Shown: positions 63,394-64,000 of the stretch, piece after piece
Layout: each line of letters opens with the position of its first letter
How positions within the stretch are numbered: the stretch's first letter is position 1
Assembly (NCBI RefSeq): GCF_006064855.1
Contig: NZ_CP040753.1
Span: forward strand, 682,001-746,000
Origin: Sulfitobacter sp. BSw21498
GTDB lineage: Bacteria; Pseudomonadota; Alphaproteobacteria; Rhodobacterales; Rhodobacteraceae
Length of the DNA: 64,000 bases
Direction: 5' to 3'
Made by a program: the position numbers and the translations under genes
The notes under the pieces: model-generated
Databases searched by the model: none
The model's input: the letters and a program-made list of their open reading frames with translations, nothing else
What the model was told of the DNA's origin: nothing

Positions 63394-64000
63394 ATGCAAC
63401 AGATTTTGGTCAATCAAAACGCAATCACTGAAACACGTGTCGTCACAACCCAAGCAGAGCCGCTGGCACCGGGGCAGGCGCGTCTGGCAATCGAAAGCTT
63501 TGCGCTCACGTCGAACAATGTCACCTACGCAGCAGCGGGCTTTGACATCGGCTATTGGCAGTTCTTTCCGACGTCCGAGAACGGATGGGGCATTGTGCCG
63601 GTCTGGGGCACCGCCAAAGTCGTTGAAAGTCGCACTGACGTGCTAAGCGTTGGTACGCGGCTTTATGGTTTCTACCCGATGGCATCCGAGGTGGTGATCG
63701 CCCCTGAAAATGGCACCGCCGGTTTGGTGGATGCAGCGGCACATCGGGCAAAGCTTCCGCTGATCTATAATCAATACACCCCCGTCAAAACCGGCCCTGC
63801 ATCAGAGGACCACCTGCGTGCCTTGCTGCAACCTTTGCTGGCGACATCCTATCTGATCTACGATTGGTTGCGCGATAATGACTGTTTTGGTGCCGAGCAG
63901 ATCATCGTGGGCAGCGCGTCGTCCAAAACCGGATTGGGGCTTTGCTGCTATCTGGCCGAACCCAAAGCGCGTGCCTATCAAATCGTGGGCCTGACATCCG
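63394..64000 (+). CDS. DUF2855-type (MDR-like) protein, N-terminal part
   Basis: At least 202 residues, open at the window end. The start resembles a medium-chain dehydrogenase/reductase-like family (SFALTSNNVTYAAAGFDIGYWQFFP, then GIVPVWGTAKVVES). GSASSKTGLGL near residues 173-183 is where a cofactor-binding motif would lie. DUF2855 members are of unknown function. ATG at 63394 has a GGGGG-A ribosome site. Divergent from gyrA across 238 bp. Confidence 0.8.
   Translation, partial: MQQILVNQNAITETRVVTTQAEPLAPGQARLAIESFALTSNNVTYAAAGFDIGYWQFFPTSENGWGIVPVWGTAKVVESRTDVLSVGTRLYGFYPMASEVVIAPENGTAGLVDAAAHRAKLPLIYNQYTPVKTGPASEDHLRALLQPLLATSYLIYDWLRDNDCFGAEQIIVGSASSKTGLGLCCYLAEPKARAYQIVGLTS

Overview
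The window is about 64 kb of GC-rich, densely coded chromosome from an alphaproteobacterium. Gene content and order point to the Roseobacter group of the Rhodobacterales, a Sulfitobacter-like organism being a reasonable guess. The evidence is a plsX-fabH-ihfA-merR block beside rpmF, yceD, bamE and an ornithine-lipid acyltransferase; nagZ-scpA-scpB next to argS and dgt; a periplasmic-binding-protein polyol transporter with a mannitol-type dehydrogenase; the long two-domain dCTP deaminase; and a small-peptide/large-protein gene pair of a kind I associate only with this group. I see no insertion sequence, prophage, CRISPR array or rRNA. One tRNA gene (Pro, GGG) is present. Most of the window is core chromosome with a few accessory patches.

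Layout. 1-5.8 kb: end of citramalate synthase, a squalene/phytoene-synthase-like protein, an MFS exporter, then a coupled cobK-like/alkA/esterase unit and an HNH nuclease with a clear promoter. 5.9-15.2 kb: a polyol-use island with a ROK regulator plus fructokinase, a LacI regulator, a four-gene ABC importer (smoEFGK-like) and a mannitol 2-dehydrogenase-type enzyme. Together they would import a hexitol, oxidise it to fructose and phosphorylate that to fructose 6-phosphate. 15.3-18.2 kb: xth, then a two-gene unit of a 75-residue repeat peptide and a 363-residue partner, then an ErpA-type Fe-S carrier. 18.3-25.1 kb: dgt, argS, a SPOR protein, nagZ, scpA, scpB. 25.1-32.2 kb: dCTP deaminase, tRNA-Pro, the merR/ihfA/fabH/plsX/rpmF/yceD block on the minus strand, then bamE and olsB on the plus strand. 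32.2-44.1 kb: Uup-type ABC-F ATPase, tyrS, anmK, a glycine-rich secreted protein, enolase, two membrane proteins, an RhlE-type helicase and a Bcr/CflA exporter. 44.1-53.4 kb: an orphan nucleotidyltransferase, FrnE/acyl-CoA synthetase with a divergent XRE-cupin regulator, an orphan oligopeptide-binding protein, a probable small RNA, 3-hydroxybutyrate dehydrogenase, a DUF502 protein and the psuK-psuG pseudouridine pair. 53.4-64 kb: a DUF4198 / HupE-UreJ divergent pair, a thiE-like gene, an SPOUT methyltransferase, ctaA, an M32 carboxypeptidase, a small secreted protein, gyrA and the start of a DUF2855-type gene.

The observations most worth following are the repeat-peptide two-gene unit at 16468-17847, the intergenic small-RNA candidate at about 49665-49741, the shared TTTACGCGCG element at the two lacI-type control regions, the head-to-head overlapping start codons at 54224-54227, and a 33-bp intergenic element present in two copies 24 kb apart. 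All functional statements are from reading the sequence and knowledge of protein families; no database search was run.
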